NCBI GenBank assembly: GCA_934045905.1
Contig: OW203769.1
Location: 16,647,705 to 16,711,704 of the forward strand
From: Leuctra nigra
Lineage: Eukaryota > Arthropoda > Insecta > Plecoptera > Leuctridae
Reading direction: 5' to 3'
DNA: 64,000 nucleotides
Position numbers and translations under genes: made by a program. Below the pieces are notes generated by a model. It made no database searches. It was given only the letters and a program-made list of their open reading frames with translations, and was not told where the DNA came from. Positions 12,697-23,540 of the stretch are shown one piece after another. Positions within the stretch are counted from its first letter, which is position 1, and every line of letters begins with the position of its first letter.

Positions 12697-14249
12697 CTTT
12701 TTGAAGATTACTTCTAAGTAATTTTTTTCTTTAGTCCGAGCAAACAAATTTAAAAAAAAATCCGCAAAACTTAAATCTGCTTTTAGTGAACATATACATT
12801 TAACATGCACATGACAAATGTCACATTTGATGCATTCAGTAAATACTTACCACATACCAAAATCACCCAATTCACCCTTCTAAAAAGCCCTCAATACGCC
12901 AATCCATCAGCCGCATTCACCACACTCTCTGAGGCGCTTCGACAGAACGTTGGGAGCCCAGTTCTATTAGCAGATTGCGAAGCAAACCAAATCCAAATCC
13001 AAAACAAGAGACGAATATGACAGAAGAACGCTTCGAACATAACCTCACACTCTAGTTAAGTGGTTTCATATTAAACAGATTTATAGTTATGGCGAGTGAG
13101 GGGCTACGAAAACCTTTTTGTGAAATCTGTTCGGAGCAGGATCGCGAAAACCTCGGCATGGCATATGCGACGTTTCAGCTGGCGATAGATCAAAAGTTTA
13201 ATTTAGCAAAGTGGCCGAGGATGCCGACTAGACGAGAAGGACAAGAAGGACGAGAAGGACGAGGAGTGAGCAACATAGGGAAAATCAGATCGCAGTTCTT
13301 TATATCGGATATAGAAATATGAATGGGATGGGATTCTTAATTTTGTACTTTGGTAACATCATATGTGAAGCGGCAAAATAGGGATGGAATTTTCTACTTC
13401 GATAAAATAGACAGTACGGTTTGAGTTCTAAGTATTTAATTTGAGCGACGTTTCGAGTAAACTGTGTCACCCCTCATCAGGCTCGGGAATGTAACATTTG
13501 AAAAAAAGGATAACATCATAGAGACTTATAAAAACAAAACAAAAATAGGGATGGGGAAAATAGGGAAAATATGGAAAATAGGGCTATTTTCTACTTCGTT
13601 GAAACTTCTTTCGATATTCTTGAATAAATGTAAACAAATTTTGAGATTTTACATGGAAGATCGTCTTTTTTGTTTAAAACCTTCCTTATTAAATAAACAC
13701 AAAATACAATTAATTCTACAACTATACCACATGGCCATTACTGGCTAGACTCTTTGCACATAAATATAACAATATTATAACTCAAAATCAATTTACTCAA
13801 TTTCTCAAGAATTCAATTTATGAGTTATTTTAGAAAAGTTGAATGTCGCCATTTTGTTCCAATCTAAATAATAACATGTTATACTAACATAACATGGTAA
13901 CATATTAAAAACAATATGTTTAATAATAAAATGATTTGAATTGAATTTATAAGATGGTTGTATACAAAATGAGGGTGAGTAGGAAAATGTGTGATGCGCC
14001 AAATAAAAAAGAACACTATTTTAAAAATGCGCGACCTATTGGCTAAGGAGTAACATACATTAAACTCTGTCTGCTTCTAAAATACCAATTTTGAGAGCAC
14101 CACGGCACTTAGTGTATTGCTAACGCATAAGAATCAAAGATGCATGAGATAGGAAATACAAGTTTTGATGTTTAACATCCCCCCCCCCCTCCCTCTGATA
14201 GTAAGTAGCTAATAATGTTTTGTCTATTAGCAATTTGTTCTAGAGTTTA
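12697..14249. other. Non-coding stretch around the ribozyme motif
   Basis: No supported protein gene. The short frame at 13,089-13,322 has no recognisable domain. A local duplication brackets the ribozyme motif: GGGATGG plus a TTTTCTACTTCG stretch occurs near 13,382 and again near 13,550-13,600. Otherwise AT-rich sequence and a 10-C run near 14,180. Confidence 0.4.
13443..13484 (-). ncRNA. Hammerhead ribozyme motif (Penelope-element type)
   Basis: On the minus strand the order is GAGC, CTGATGA, a short stem II arm with loop, CGAAAC, GTC, GCTC. GAGC and GCTC pair exactly to form stem I, directly before the CUGAUGA core and directly after the GUC cleavage triplet. All core bases are present. 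Stem II has the G10.1-C11.1 pair and a few further pairs with a bulge. Stem III is extremely short, as reported for hammerheads carried by Penelope-like retroelements. Self-cleavage would fall after GTC, between plus positions 13,447 and 13,446. No Penelope reverse transcriptase is visible nearby, so this would be an orphan terminal-repeat fragment. Confidence 0.65.
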
Positions 14250-15151
14250 ATTGAGCGAGCGTAGCGAGCGTCACCACGGTACTCTTATGGCACTTTCTCT
14301 GTGTGTTTTTTTTTTTTTTTTTTTTTTTTGCCTGCACTGCCCAGGTCAAACCGCACAACCAATAGATCTGAAATTTTGTACACATACTAACTTAATCTAT
14401 GCGATTCCTGGGATCTTTTCTGAACGAGATCCTGTGATTGGTTCAAATTTTATAAAAATTATCTTTCGATTGGTTTGGTTCGATCAATTTGAAATTTACC
14501 AAAGTCATTGCAACCAACATTGTACCCAATCAAAAAAAATTTCAGCCAAATCCTCCAATTGGTTCAAATTTGAAACCATTTTTCCTGTGATTTTTGAAAT
14601 TTAAACTGGAACCGATTGACCGACCAACTAAAAACTTCGCATGGTCATTGGTACCAACATTTAAGGTATTTTTGCCAACTTTCACTCAAATCTGTCGTTA
14701 TTTTCAAAAGTTTTTGTCATTTTAGGGACATTTTGCATGTTGGCTGTCAAATTCACGGCGACTTCGAATCTACAGTTCAAGGCAAGGTAGTTAGAGCAGA
14801 AAGTTTTAAACGATATGAAACTAATAATGACCGTTCAATAGATTGATCTGATATTGTGTACACAGTAATATAATATCATATGGGTGGTCCCAGGTATATT
14901 TTTTGAACGAGATCCTGTGATTTTTGAAAATTAACAAGGAACCGTTCAATCATAAAGGTTTAATCGATCAACTTAAAACTTAGCAAGGATTGGCACCAAT
15001 ATTTTGGAGATTTTGGAGATTTTTATACAAGTCTGTGACGAAGCTAAAGAATTGTTGGCTTTTAATGACATTCGATAGACATAATTTCGGTTCGAGGTGT
15101 TGCGTGTATCCGTGCTCGCTCATCAACGCGTTACACAGAGCGTTTTCCTAG
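14250..15151 (+). mobile_element. Non-autonomous Helitron-like copy B
   Basis: About 900 bp. The 5' end reads ATTGAGCGAGCGTAGCGAGC, followed by GTCACCACGGTACTC and a long T run. The 3' end contains GGTTCGAGGTGTTGC, GTGCTCGCTCATC, AACGCGTT, CACAGAGCG and TTTTCCTAG. It is very close to copy E at 47,037-47,948 throughout. The last 60 bases match the 3' end of the autonomous element at 32,087. No transposase frame is present. Confidence 0.8.
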
Positions 15152-16004
15152 TATAATTGTTGAAACACAACTCATACTGATGGATAACGTCATAACTGTA
15201 ATGAGCAAGATGTCCCGAAACTTTTCACAAGATTGTCTCGGTAACTCAAAACAACTCGTAATCTATCGACCCTGACTGACGGCCATCGGACAGTTTCAAG
15301 TTTCCACTGCCATATTTCAACAGAATGTGCTTCGAAAAATATTACATCAGTTCACAGTTTGTTAGTTGGTCCTCTCGGATGCTGGGAGGGGGGGGGGGGG
15401 AGCAGAGAACGCATTGTTTTGCCCATAAATAATAATCCGAGTCTTGCTACTTTCAACAAATCAAAACATAACAATCCTTTATCATCCCTTTGGCGTCATT
15501 TTTCAACTGTCCACTAGTGTTTTTATTTTTGAATTTCATGTTTTTTGAAAGTTTGTTCGTGAAGTGTTGTAAATCATTGGGTTGACTGATTTAGTGGATC
15601 GAAGTGTCGTTGAAATATTCAATCAGTTTGAGAGAGAAACTGATCAATCCGATAGAGAGGCGATGAGAAGATGGTTGCCCCTGAATGCAACCACCAACAC
15701 AGTCGTGTATTGCGGGATGTATACACTGGCTCCTCCAGAATAATACGTAATTTCCTGCCCCATTCAATATCATTGGTAATTTCTTACTTCAACAAAAAAA
15801 TATATACTTCGAACTCACATCGAATCCACTGTTTTTTATTTAATAGTTAACAATATGAAACGAATTTCTTTCAAGGCGGAATAGTAACGTGTTTAAAGTG
15901 ACCCGCAGTCGATCTGTGGATTGGGATTTTCTTGAAAAACAGGTATTTTACGAACCCCTTAAGTGAGCTCAACCCAAGAGAAGATTCGGCATAACAATGG
16001 GGCA
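15152..16004. other. Non-coding stretch
   Basis: No gene or clear repeat recognised apart from a run of about 12 G near 15,389. Confidence 0.4.
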
Positions 16005-16165
16005 TAACAAACTAGGCTAATGGCGGCGAATGAAAGATTATGATATGATTATGATAAGATTATGATGAAAAATATTTAAAAGGTTGGACGGTAGGAAGAA
16101 GGCGGTCATTGCGTGTTAGTAGGGAACCTTTCCAGCATTTGCCTCTGACTGAGGGAAACAAAGAG
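16005..16165 (-). mobile_element. SINE fragment (minus)
   Basis: Contains the reverse complement of the SINE body: AGGCTAATGGCGGCGAATGA, the GGTAGGAAGAAGGCGGTC segment and TTTCCAGCATTTGCC. The tRNA-like head is missing. Confidence 0.65.
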
Positions 16166-16311
16166 TTTTTCCAACGAAGTTAAAAAAAGAACATTTATCT
16201 AATTGAGACATATTTAATAAACATTTAACATATTTTGAGACAATTTTAAAGAGTAATTGACCCTCTATGTTATTTTGAATCAATGTTCCATATTTCTGTT
16301 ATCAGTGGCAG

Positions 16312-16485
16312 ATAGACCTATGTCCATTTTCTCTAGAATTTGTAATCAAGCTCTTTCAATTGACTGAATTCAACAAATAGAGTTATATTGAAGAATTCTC
16401 TTACACAATGACTCATGTCACTATTACAAATATGATTGGATGAACACAGAATTACTGGTTTGTGAGCTCACCTCAAGAATCATTA
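16312..16485 (+). repeat. Repeat family Q, copy 2
   Basis: Contains AATGACTCATGTCACTATTA and GATTGGATGAACACAGAATT followed by ACTGG, as in the other Q copies. Confidence 0.65.
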
Positions 16486-16490
16486 AAATG

Positions 16491-16837
16491 TACACTCGGC
16501 ACAACAAAAATTTATCGATGAACAAATTTGAATGACTTCTGGTCATGTTCCAAAACAATCAATGCTTGTATTCTCATTGAAATGTGAACTCACCTACTAG
16601 AGTGAGACAATGAGATCGCTTAGACTGACTTCTGATGGTGCGATCTAACATTTTTCAGTCAATCAAACGCTAAATTTGATTGAGTGAAAATCGCTCAAAA
16701 TTGAGTTAAATCCACTTAAAAAAGGATCAATATCATCACATTTTTGAGTGGATTTAACTCATTTTTCAGCTATTTTAACTCAAGCAAATTTAGCGTGCAG
16801 ATTTATTGAACGATCAATTTTAGTTGTGCCAAGTGTA
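16491..16837. repeat. TA-flanked MITE (Tc1/mariner-like) with a nested foldback
   Basis: Ends TACACTCGGC and GCCAAGTGTA match the MITEs at 60,462 and 62,887. The interior shares GTGAGACAATGAGATCGCTT and ACTGACTTCTGATGG. This copy is longer because its 3' half carries an extra palindrome (about 16,665-16,798) with arms CGCTAAATTTG and CAAATTTAGCG and inner arms GAGTTAAATCCACTT and GAGTGGATTTAACTC. Confidence 0.75.
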
Positions 16838-17895
16838 CATCAGGCCTTCTACCTCTGTGGTACAGATTTGTCCTACAATGTACATAATTCGCAGTTACAT
16901 TACAGTTCATGTAACCCCATGATACATGACATCAATTCATAGCATGACAATTTTCATCCCACCATTTCCTTTACGCTAACAAATTCCATTGTCCTAGAAG
17001 CATCAGCGATGCGATCCAAAAGCTCACCTCAAATCACACCAACAAAAAACAATCACCACAACATTGTATAAACATAACCTGGCATTCACAGCGCACTTGT
17101 TTGTACGGCCACATCCGGTGCAATATTCCCTCATTGGCACACCGCAGCCCCCCCCCCCCCCCCCCCCCCTGGTGCGGTGACGGATGTGCTGAATAACGAG
17201 TGGGGGGGGGGGGCTTTTCCATGTGTTTTCCGGCGTGGAGGCGAATGAAAAGGTTGCGCCGGAAAAGCGACGCGATTGTTCCGCGCAAAGCGGGTCGGGT
17301 GGGGGGGGGGGGGGGGTAATTATGTGCGGGAGTTATTATGTAACAATGTGACTCGTTTATTTGTTTGGAATGGCTTGTTAATGACGCACGGTATCTGGAT
17401 TAGAGCGAAGTGGTGTGATTTATTGATGATGTTTGGGTTTAAGGAGTTTTCTACAACAAACAAACTGCTTGAGAATATAGCTTCTGTCTACTGACGTTCC
17501 AAATAAGTAGGAGAGAGAGAGAATAAAAAAACTATATATTATATTCTACACCAATGTTAGTATTTTCTCTTAACAAGAAAATAAACTCTCTAAATTCTTT
17601 AGGAGATTAAACATCTACGGGTCTCGAAGCAATCCTCAAGCTTTCCACAAAACTACGTAGTTAGGTATGTATCAATTATTTTTGTTCCTTCAACTTGTAC
17701 AACGAACATAAAGTACAAATAAAATATTCCTATTCAATAGATTGTTTGTGAACTCATTTGTTTTTCCACCAATAAAGCTAAGGAGTTTCTTCTAGACCCC
17801 TGCTATGTCACTGTCATGCTATGAGATAGAATATTCGTGGTTGAATACCTAAGATTATTTATTTCCTAGGATTCTGCATCCATTACAAATTTACA
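16838..17895. other. Non-coding stretch with extreme C/G runs
   Basis: No supported gene. It contains a C run of about 22 at 17,148-17,169, a G run at about 17,202 and another at about 17,300. Open frames here are by-products of these tracts. Confidence 0.4.
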
Positions 17896-18172
17896 GGTTG
17901 GGTGAGTGGTTAACGCTCTGAACTTGTATTCCGGAGGCCCGGGTTCGATTCCTGCGGCCGTCCTTCTTGACTGGGTTTTTTTTCGTGGTTTTCCCTCAGT
18001 CGACAGGCAAATGCTGGGAAGGTACCCTACTAATAGGCCACGGACGCCTCCTTCCCACCTTCCATCCTTACCAACTCTTCACCATCATCTCTCAATCATC
18101 ATCATAATCATTCATCCGTCGCCATTAGCCTCGCTGCAGAACAGTGCGACATTAAGCCCCAGACAAAAAAAT
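17896..18172 (+). mobile_element. tRNA-derived SINE, full-length copy (plus)
   Basis: Begins GGTTGGGTGAGTGGTTAACG (A-box region), has B box GGTTCGATTCC near 17,942, then the body (TTTTCCCTCAGTCGACAGGC, CAAATGCTGGGAAGG, CATCCGTCGCCATTAGCC) and a short A-rich tail. It is the reference copy for fragments at 8750, 10,286, 16,005, 18,540, 35,688 and 58,205. Confidence 0.85.
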
Positions 18173-18202
18173 CAATATCATTTCAGAACTATCTCCTTTT
18201 GT

Positions 18203-18408
18203 CTAAAACCTGATTTACACGGTACAATTTCTTGAACAACTTCTGTGTCACATTCGCACTTTTCATACATTTTGTATTTACACGACGCAACTTCTTGTTA
18301 CAAAACTTGAGCTCAACTTTTATACCATTTAGAACATGTTCTAATTTCTATGAAGAAATATAACACAAAATTGTGACACAGAAGTTGCTCCGTGTAAATT
18401 GGGCTTAA
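18203..18408. repeat. MITE with about 15-bp inverted ends
   Basis: Left end AACCTGATTTACACGG and right end CCGTGTAAATTGGGCTT are imperfect inverted repeats. Further in, AACTTCTGTGTCACA and TGTGACACAGAAGTT are perfect complements. Flanking TAA suggests a 3-bp target duplication, but this is not certain. Confidence 0.65.
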
Positions 18409-18539
18409 CTCTCTGGAAGTAAAGGCCCCAACCAATCCCTTACAGTTTTCTTCAACAATACAGATCATGATGAAAAAATAATATGTACGAATGGTAGGCA
18501 GACATTAGGATTAAAAAGTTAACAAATCTTGCCATCTTT

Positions 18540-18630
18540 TGCCTCACGACTGACGGAAACCACGAAAAAGCTTATATAAAAACAACTGCCACCAGGAATC
18601 AAATCCGGGACATCTGCAGCGCAAGTCCAA
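18540..18630 (-). mobile_element. SINE head fragment, diverged (minus)
   Basis: Contains the reverse complement of the SINE region around the B box (ACTGACGGAAACCACGAAAA and GGAATCAAATCCGGG). Confidence 0.45.
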
Positions 18631-19614
18631 ATATATAAATCCTAACTAGCTTCCAAGTTCACTGAATTAGAGATTAATCATCCCAAGTGACCTATCAGCA
18701 GCCGACACAAGTTCTCGTGATAATTCACTCCCTCTTATGCCCGTGTCCTCGGTGTCTCTTAGTGTCGTCGCTTATAATATAGGCGAGTGGTCCGGCAAGT
18801 GATAATCATTATTTATTGCCGTTATCAGATGAAGGCGAGGGGAGGGGTGGAGGCCAATCCACTTAATTGAAACGTGTTGGCGCGGGGGGGGGGGGGGGGT
18901 GCGTATCTCGCAATGCCATAAGGAGTAGGCATAAGTGACGCAAGTTGATGTTTTAATACGACACTGGATTTCAGTAAATCATGATTTTATGTAAATTTTA
19001 TACAAATTAATAAAATCTTTTGCGAATGTTTTTATTTTCAGCCCAGCGTATGAATACATTCTTATAAGAAGTGAAATGGTGGATTTCGTTCGTGAACCGT
19101 GTTATCATAGGGGTGAGAAGGGTTAGGTTAGATTCCCTTCTTACCTCTATGGTGTCATTAGGGAGTGGACTTTGATAAAACTTCGTGATTTACAGTCGAC
19201 TTGGCTGAGGTAAAAATAATAGCATTGGCATTGGTAATAGCATTTGTAGGTGTTAGTAAGGTTATTTTTGGCTATGGACATGCTTATTTGTGTTAAATAA
19301 GTATTAAATTGTCTAATTTCATGCCAGTTTTTTAAATCCTCTTCTAAGCCAGTAGTTAAGTTTTAAGTGGTCGTTGAAGGAATGTCATTGATTGTTGCCA
19401 CAGTCCTAATAAACCGTTTAAAAGTTAGCAGAGTATTGAAAGATTGGCCCTAAGTTAATTTTAATATTAGCATATTGTAGGTATCAGTTGTTTAGGTACT
19501 AGAATTCACTACCTTCACTAATTCCACTAAGCCTCTTCCACCTGTTCAATATAACAACTGTAGAAAAGTAAATCAACATTGAAGGACACAAAGTTCAGAT
19601 TAATAAACAGTAGA
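18631..19614. other. Non-coding stretch 3' of the ILRUN-like gene
   Basis: It holds a G run near 18,883 and, at about 19,355-19,455, the right half of a MITE related to 56,811-56,966 (shared TTGTTGCCACAGTCCTAAT and GTATTGAAAGA followed by GGCCCTAA). No gene recognised. Confidence 0.4.
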
Positions 19615-19620
19615 TTTATT
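19615..19620 (-). terminator. Candidate poly(A) signal of the ILRUN-like gene
   Basis: AATAAA on the minus strand (TTTATT on plus), about 90 bases after the TGA stop at 19,708. Confidence 0.4.
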
Positions 19621-19707
19621 CTTGAATTTAGAGCATATTTTTACTCTTCTAAATCAAAATGCCAAATGCGCGCCATCTCGAAAGTCCTCGTGATTCTGCC
19701 TGTGACG

Positions 19708-20181
19708 TCACTGCTCCATATCATCTTGCCTCTTCTCCGCCTCGACGGTCAGGATCAACCAGATCACATCCCCGAAGCAGACCCCATCCCCCGTCGTCAT
19801 CCTGAACTGGCTGTAGTAGACGCCAGCTACGGGCGGACTCAAGACCTCGACGGAGACCTCCGCCTCCCGGCCGGGCTCCAGCGGCGGAACAGGGACGCCG
19901 CCGTCCTTCGTCTCCACCTGTCCGTCTCGCACCCAGAGGTAACAGCCCAGCGGCCACGTCGCCCCGCCCGAGTTCATGATCCTCCACGTCACCGTCAGCC
20001 TCGAGCTGGGCGCCACGACGTCGTCGCCGGACACCTGCCGTAGCAGCGTCATCGCCGGCAGGGGGGAGTGCTCGCCGTTGACGCTGAAGTAGGCGTCCAC
20101 GGCGTCGCCGAGGTTCCACCCGAAGACTTCGAGAAGATGGCGCGCGTAGTCGGCGTCGACGCCGTCGTCGCATTGGTGCTC
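19708..20181 (-). CDS. ILRUN: ILRUN-like gene, coding exon 2
   Basis: The acceptor is GTTGCCAG immediately upstream (plus 20,182-20,189). The frame continues through the FW domain to TGA at 19,708-19,710. The stop codon lies inside a TGACGTCA palindrome. Residues translated upstream of the acceptor (MVFSDLNCCQ) are intronic. Confidence 0.82.
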   Translation of the reverse strand, partial: EHQCDDGVDADYARHLLEVFGWNLGDAVDAYFSVNGEHSPLPAMTLLRQVSGDDVVAPSSRLTVTWRIMNSGGATWPLGCYLWVRDGQVETKDGGVPVPPLEPGREAEVSVEVLSPPVAGVYYSQFRMTTGDGVCFGDVIWLILTVEAEKRQDDMEQ

Positions 20182-21339
20182 CTGGCAACAGTTTAGGTCA
20201 GAAAATACCAATTACTTTCCCCACCGACGGCTGCCACCTTATCGCGGAGGTGGGGTTTGCGTTGGCCAATGATCCATTGCAGCTACGCCGGCGAGCATAT
20301 GCTCATGTGTAAGGGCTACCCATGCCGGACAGGTCAGTGGTGAGGCCCAGTCAAAGAGCAGCCAGGGTCGACCTAACCATCATTCCCTCCTGTGAATTAA
20401 CTGTCTCGTCGGGCCGGCCTTCCCCCTCGAGATGGTGATCCCCCTGAAATCGGGTTCCGCCGGCCCGAATCCTCACACCCCCCGGTCCGTCCCCATTCCG
20501 CCCTGGCCATCCCACCATTGCTGGACTCCCCCGGATCGGGCCCGTTAGGTCGTCCCCTACCCATGTCCTCCACTTTATTCAACAAAGTTAAAAGTAAAAC
20601 TTAATGTGCGCAATATAACCTCGTCGTTGACGCGCCGTTTAAATATATTAATCTAATCTAATCCAATTACATTACCGTTTTTATTCGGATTTCTTGGACT
20701 TCGAGTTTTCATGTTTTACTGTAGAGCCCATGAAGGGTACATGGAAGGAACGCTCGTCCGGCTGAGATCGTCTTACATCTGACAAGATTGCAGGGAAAGC
20801 TGACGCAGCACAACAATAAACTTACTACGAATGTCTGTTATAAATATGAAGACAGGACGTGGTGTTAATCAGAATTAATAATATGTCTATATATTGCCAG
20901 AATCTTGTCTTGCAGTGCGGCCTCCGACATCGGCGAAAGCATTCAGTGCTGCAGCTATAGCAGTCACGAATCTCATATAGAGCGGTGATGATGTTATAGT
21001 AGTAAAATACAAATTATTGAACAGAAACACTGGTATTGTCAAGTAAAAATAAAGAGTCCGCAATATTTCGTCGAAGCGTTCGATCGACTTTGTCAAGCGA
21101 GACTGAAGAGTTCCGTTACCACTGCTGCTTCTCTGCCGTCAGCCCCCCCCCCACCATGAGGCCCGATGACTCACGCGAGAAGACGACATACCATGACCAT
21201 ATATGGCCTGCCGTCAACCCAACCGATTTACGCGCCGAATACTGACCTTGAGCACCGCCAGCAGTCGCATGACCATGTCGTGCTTCTCGTGGAGCTGCAT
21301 GCAGTTGAGTTGTTGCACGAGACTCTCGGAGATGTCCAT
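19708..21339 (-). CDS. ILRUN: ILRUN (C6orf106)-like protein: UBA-like region plus NBR1-like FW domain
   Basis: Two coding exons on the minus strand: 21,339-21,247 (31 codons, ending at a GTCAGT donor) and 20,181-19,708 (157 codons plus TGA). The splice is in phase 0. The product is about 188 residues. Exon 1 gives the N-terminal helix (MDISESLVQQLNCMQLHEK). Exon 2 starts with a UBA-like helix region (ARHLLEVFGWNLGDAV) and continues into an FW domain with TWRIMNSGGATWPLGC, then YYSQFRM and GDVIWLILTVE. This order matches vertebrate ILRUN, described as an inhibitor of interferon and inflammatory transcription. The product is shorter than the human protein, lacking the long disordered tail, unless a weak GTGACG donor at the stop leads to a further exon. 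The exons are strongly GC-rich. Family assignment rests on remembered ILRUN sequence; function in this species is inferred. Confidence 0.82.
20215..20680 (+). mobile_element. 5'-truncated retroelement 3' end in the ILRUN intron, copy 1
   Basis: GC-rich insert sharing about 200 bp with 53,886-54,225: CCCCCTCGAGATGG, then GGCCCGAA, TGCTGGACTCC, CATGTCCTCC, ATTCAACAAAGTTAA and AATGTGCGCAA. Both copies end in short tandem tails (here TAATC units, there TATACTACT units). A shared 3' end, different 5' extents and microsatellite tails are typical of non-LTR retrotransposons. No reverse-transcriptase frame remains. It lies antisense to the host gene. Confidence 0.55.
20735..20985 (-). repeat. Repeat family R, copy 1
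   Basis: Reverse complement of 56,150-56,395: shares CTGCTATAGCTGCAGCACTG, AATGCTTTCGCCGATGTC, GGCCGCACTGCAAG and the distal TGCGTCAGCTTTCCCTGCAA. Class unknown. It lies in the ILRUN intron. Confidence 0.6.
21247..21339 (-). CDS. ILRUN: ILRUN-like gene, coding exon 1
   Basis: Starts at the ATG at 21,339 (minus), in the context CTCGCCATGG, close to a good Kozak site. It ends CTCAAG before donor GTCAGT (plus 21,241-21,246). The 31 codons match the helical N-terminus of the family. It is easily missed because the exon is only 93 bases. Confidence 0.75.
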
Positions 21340-21469
21340 GGCGAGGAGGCGTAGGGACAGTGTTACCTTGACAACCACTAATAACACTGCGAGATGACTC
21401 GCAATAATAGGATTGTCATTATTGTTTCACTCGCAAACTTTTATTTTTCTCCAACAAACAATTTCATCC

Positions 21470-21665
21470 TATTTACAGCCATTCAAAATTCTTGTGTATC
21501 TATAGTTTTTGAACAGGATCCTGTGGGGATTTCTTATACATTTAAACTGGAATCTTTTAACATCAACTTCAAAGTTGGCATGGTTATTGGGACCCCATTT
21601 TAGTTGTTTCTGTAAATTTTCTGACTAATTTGTCGTAAACTTCAAAAGTTATTGACATTTTACGA
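21470..21665 (+). repeat. Decayed Helitron-internal remnant
   Basis: Similar in order to Helitron copies B and E: a TTGAACAGGATCCTGTG block, TTTAAACTGGAA, AACTTCAAAGTTGGCATGGT, then GTCGTAAACTTCAAAAGTT. Both terminal motifs are missing. Confidence 0.45.
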
Positions 21666-21699
21666 ACATCGAGAGGGGGAGGGGGGGGGGGGGGAGGTC

Positions 21700-23387
21700 T
21701 TGGATGTAAAGTGTGTTGCACATTATTAAAAAGAAATGCTTCTTGTCCTGGATATTGCACCTGTAATTGATAGTTTAAAGTTCAGATAAATTTAACATAC
21801 CTAGGTGGTAATTATTTTGGTGGGGATTATTAGTATGGATGGTGGAATTGAGAAGAAAAGTATTTCTTATTTATAACTTGAAAAAGACCGCGTTGGTTTC
21901 GTTTAACTATATTCCCTTGTGTCCAAGAAACTACATTTAAATCCAAAAAATAAGCTTAATTGTTTATTTGCATAAAACACTTCATTCAGTAATGGAGATG
22001 TGAGAAATGTCTCGATCTGTCCAACTGTACTGTTCAAAACAGCCAAACTGAAACTAAACCATGCGTTTTCTGAATCCATGGATGTACAACCAAAAACCAC
22101 TCTTTCTTTTTGAAGCCATATCACCGCGCATGCTCGTAACAACTCCCCAGCGGCACTGTCGGTGGGATAATGGACTAGAAGATTGAGGTCAGAGGGCACG
22201 AGAATCAATTCGACGCCAGCGCTTCGGGCGTCGCGGGGTGGAACACCCCCCCCCCCCTCTCCACCCTCCACGTCAGTCACGATACAGTTTAGCCGCTAAC
22301 TTGCCACGTTTATTCCAAGATTACAGCGAGCACGTGTTACACTCACTGTCAAGTGGGGGGGGGGGGGGGGCAAAGGGGCATTTGACCCCCCCACCCCGGA
22401 ATTCTGAAAAAGAAATAAATTGAGCTGATGTGCAGATATATATAAAAATGTCAAAGTTTGTAAGACGATTTCAAGAAGGAATCGTCAGGAAAAGCTTGAG
22501 CTTTAAGGAATTTGTGTAAACAATGTTTACCCCAAGAAATTCTTTATGAGAGACAAAACTATTGATACAGAGATTGCTGCAAAGATTTAACATGCAACAA
22601 TAATCACTGAACGGTAAAGAAAAGTCGCATCACTCTGGTTGCTAGGTAACATACCTCAATCTTAATTATTTTGCTGGGGGACATGCAATAAATACCGTTG
22701 TGAAAGAATGACAATAACATTTAATACAGAAATGTGATCAAATAAAATAAGGAAATTAAAGCAAGAAAGATAATAATTATTACTTAATATTACTTTTACT
22801 GAACACTTTTGTACCGTAGTTAGATTTGGTTAGCTGTCAGATGAGATTTTAATCATTTTTCAACCGAAAAATTTCAACCATTTCATTTTTCAGCTGTAAA
22901 AAATCACAGTATAATCAAGTAGTATAATCACTACTAACTACTCCTTTGTTTTTGCCCCTGGTCCGATAATACCCCGATAACTATCAGAATATGCCCCCCC
23001 CCCCTCATTAACGCCCCTATCTGCTGGCAATGCAAGTCCCACGTCATCACATCCCTGTTTCTTGCTCTCCGCTCACAAGAAGCCGCTGGTCAGACCCGCC
23101 AGAAGGTTATCTACATACTGAGGCGGCCATAAGGGTCGAGATCTGGGCGAGCGGCCAAACGCCTGTTTACTTATACAATGGTAAACGTGTGTTCTCGTAC
23201 ACGAGATGCAAGATGTTGATCGAGATGCTGGGCTCCTCGGGTTAGAGGGGCCAATGGGAAGAGGATACGGAGATGTTATGATACTCTGAGGGATGCTGTG
23301 AGATGATGTATGGAGATGAGTTGAACAGGGGGTCTCAATTTAACATGCTGTCTCAATGATAGGAACTCATTAATTCTTTTTTAATAA
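21700..23387. other. Non-coding stretch between the ILRUN-like gene and the Helitron
   Basis: No supported gene. It has C/G homopolymers near 22,247, 22,356 and 22,994. Open frames across these have no domain signature. Confidence 0.4.
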
Positions 23388-23540
23388 GTACAGGGAAAGG
23401 ACGCTATAAGTCCTTATGATGTAAAAATTGTTTAAGGTGTAATCTTGAAGTGAATTTTATGAATATACCCTCGGTACTTAGAAAATATTGCCACAAAGTA
23501 TTGAAAAAATCAATTTAAATATCGATTTGAATGAAAGATA
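23388..23540. repeat. MITE family G, left part of a copy split by the Helitron
   Basis: Begins GTACAGGGAAAGGACG and follows the reverse complement of the intact copy at 43,573-43,822 up to GAATGAAAGATA, where similarity stops at the Helitron 5' end. The remainder resumes at 32,088 beyond the element. Confidence 0.8.

Noticed and set aside
13089..13322. 77-codon frame with a CEICSE start as a zinc-finger protein
   Set aside because: Only one CX2C pair, then low-complexity Arg/Glu/Gly sequence; no second metal-binding pair.
17896..18172. tRNA gene
   Set aside because: A and B boxes are present, but the sequence does not fold into a cloverleaf and continues into a dispersed SINE body.
19579..20043. 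Plus-strand frame over the ILRUN exon
   Set aside because: Antisense shadow of the GC-rich ILRUN exon; the minus-strand product matches a known family.
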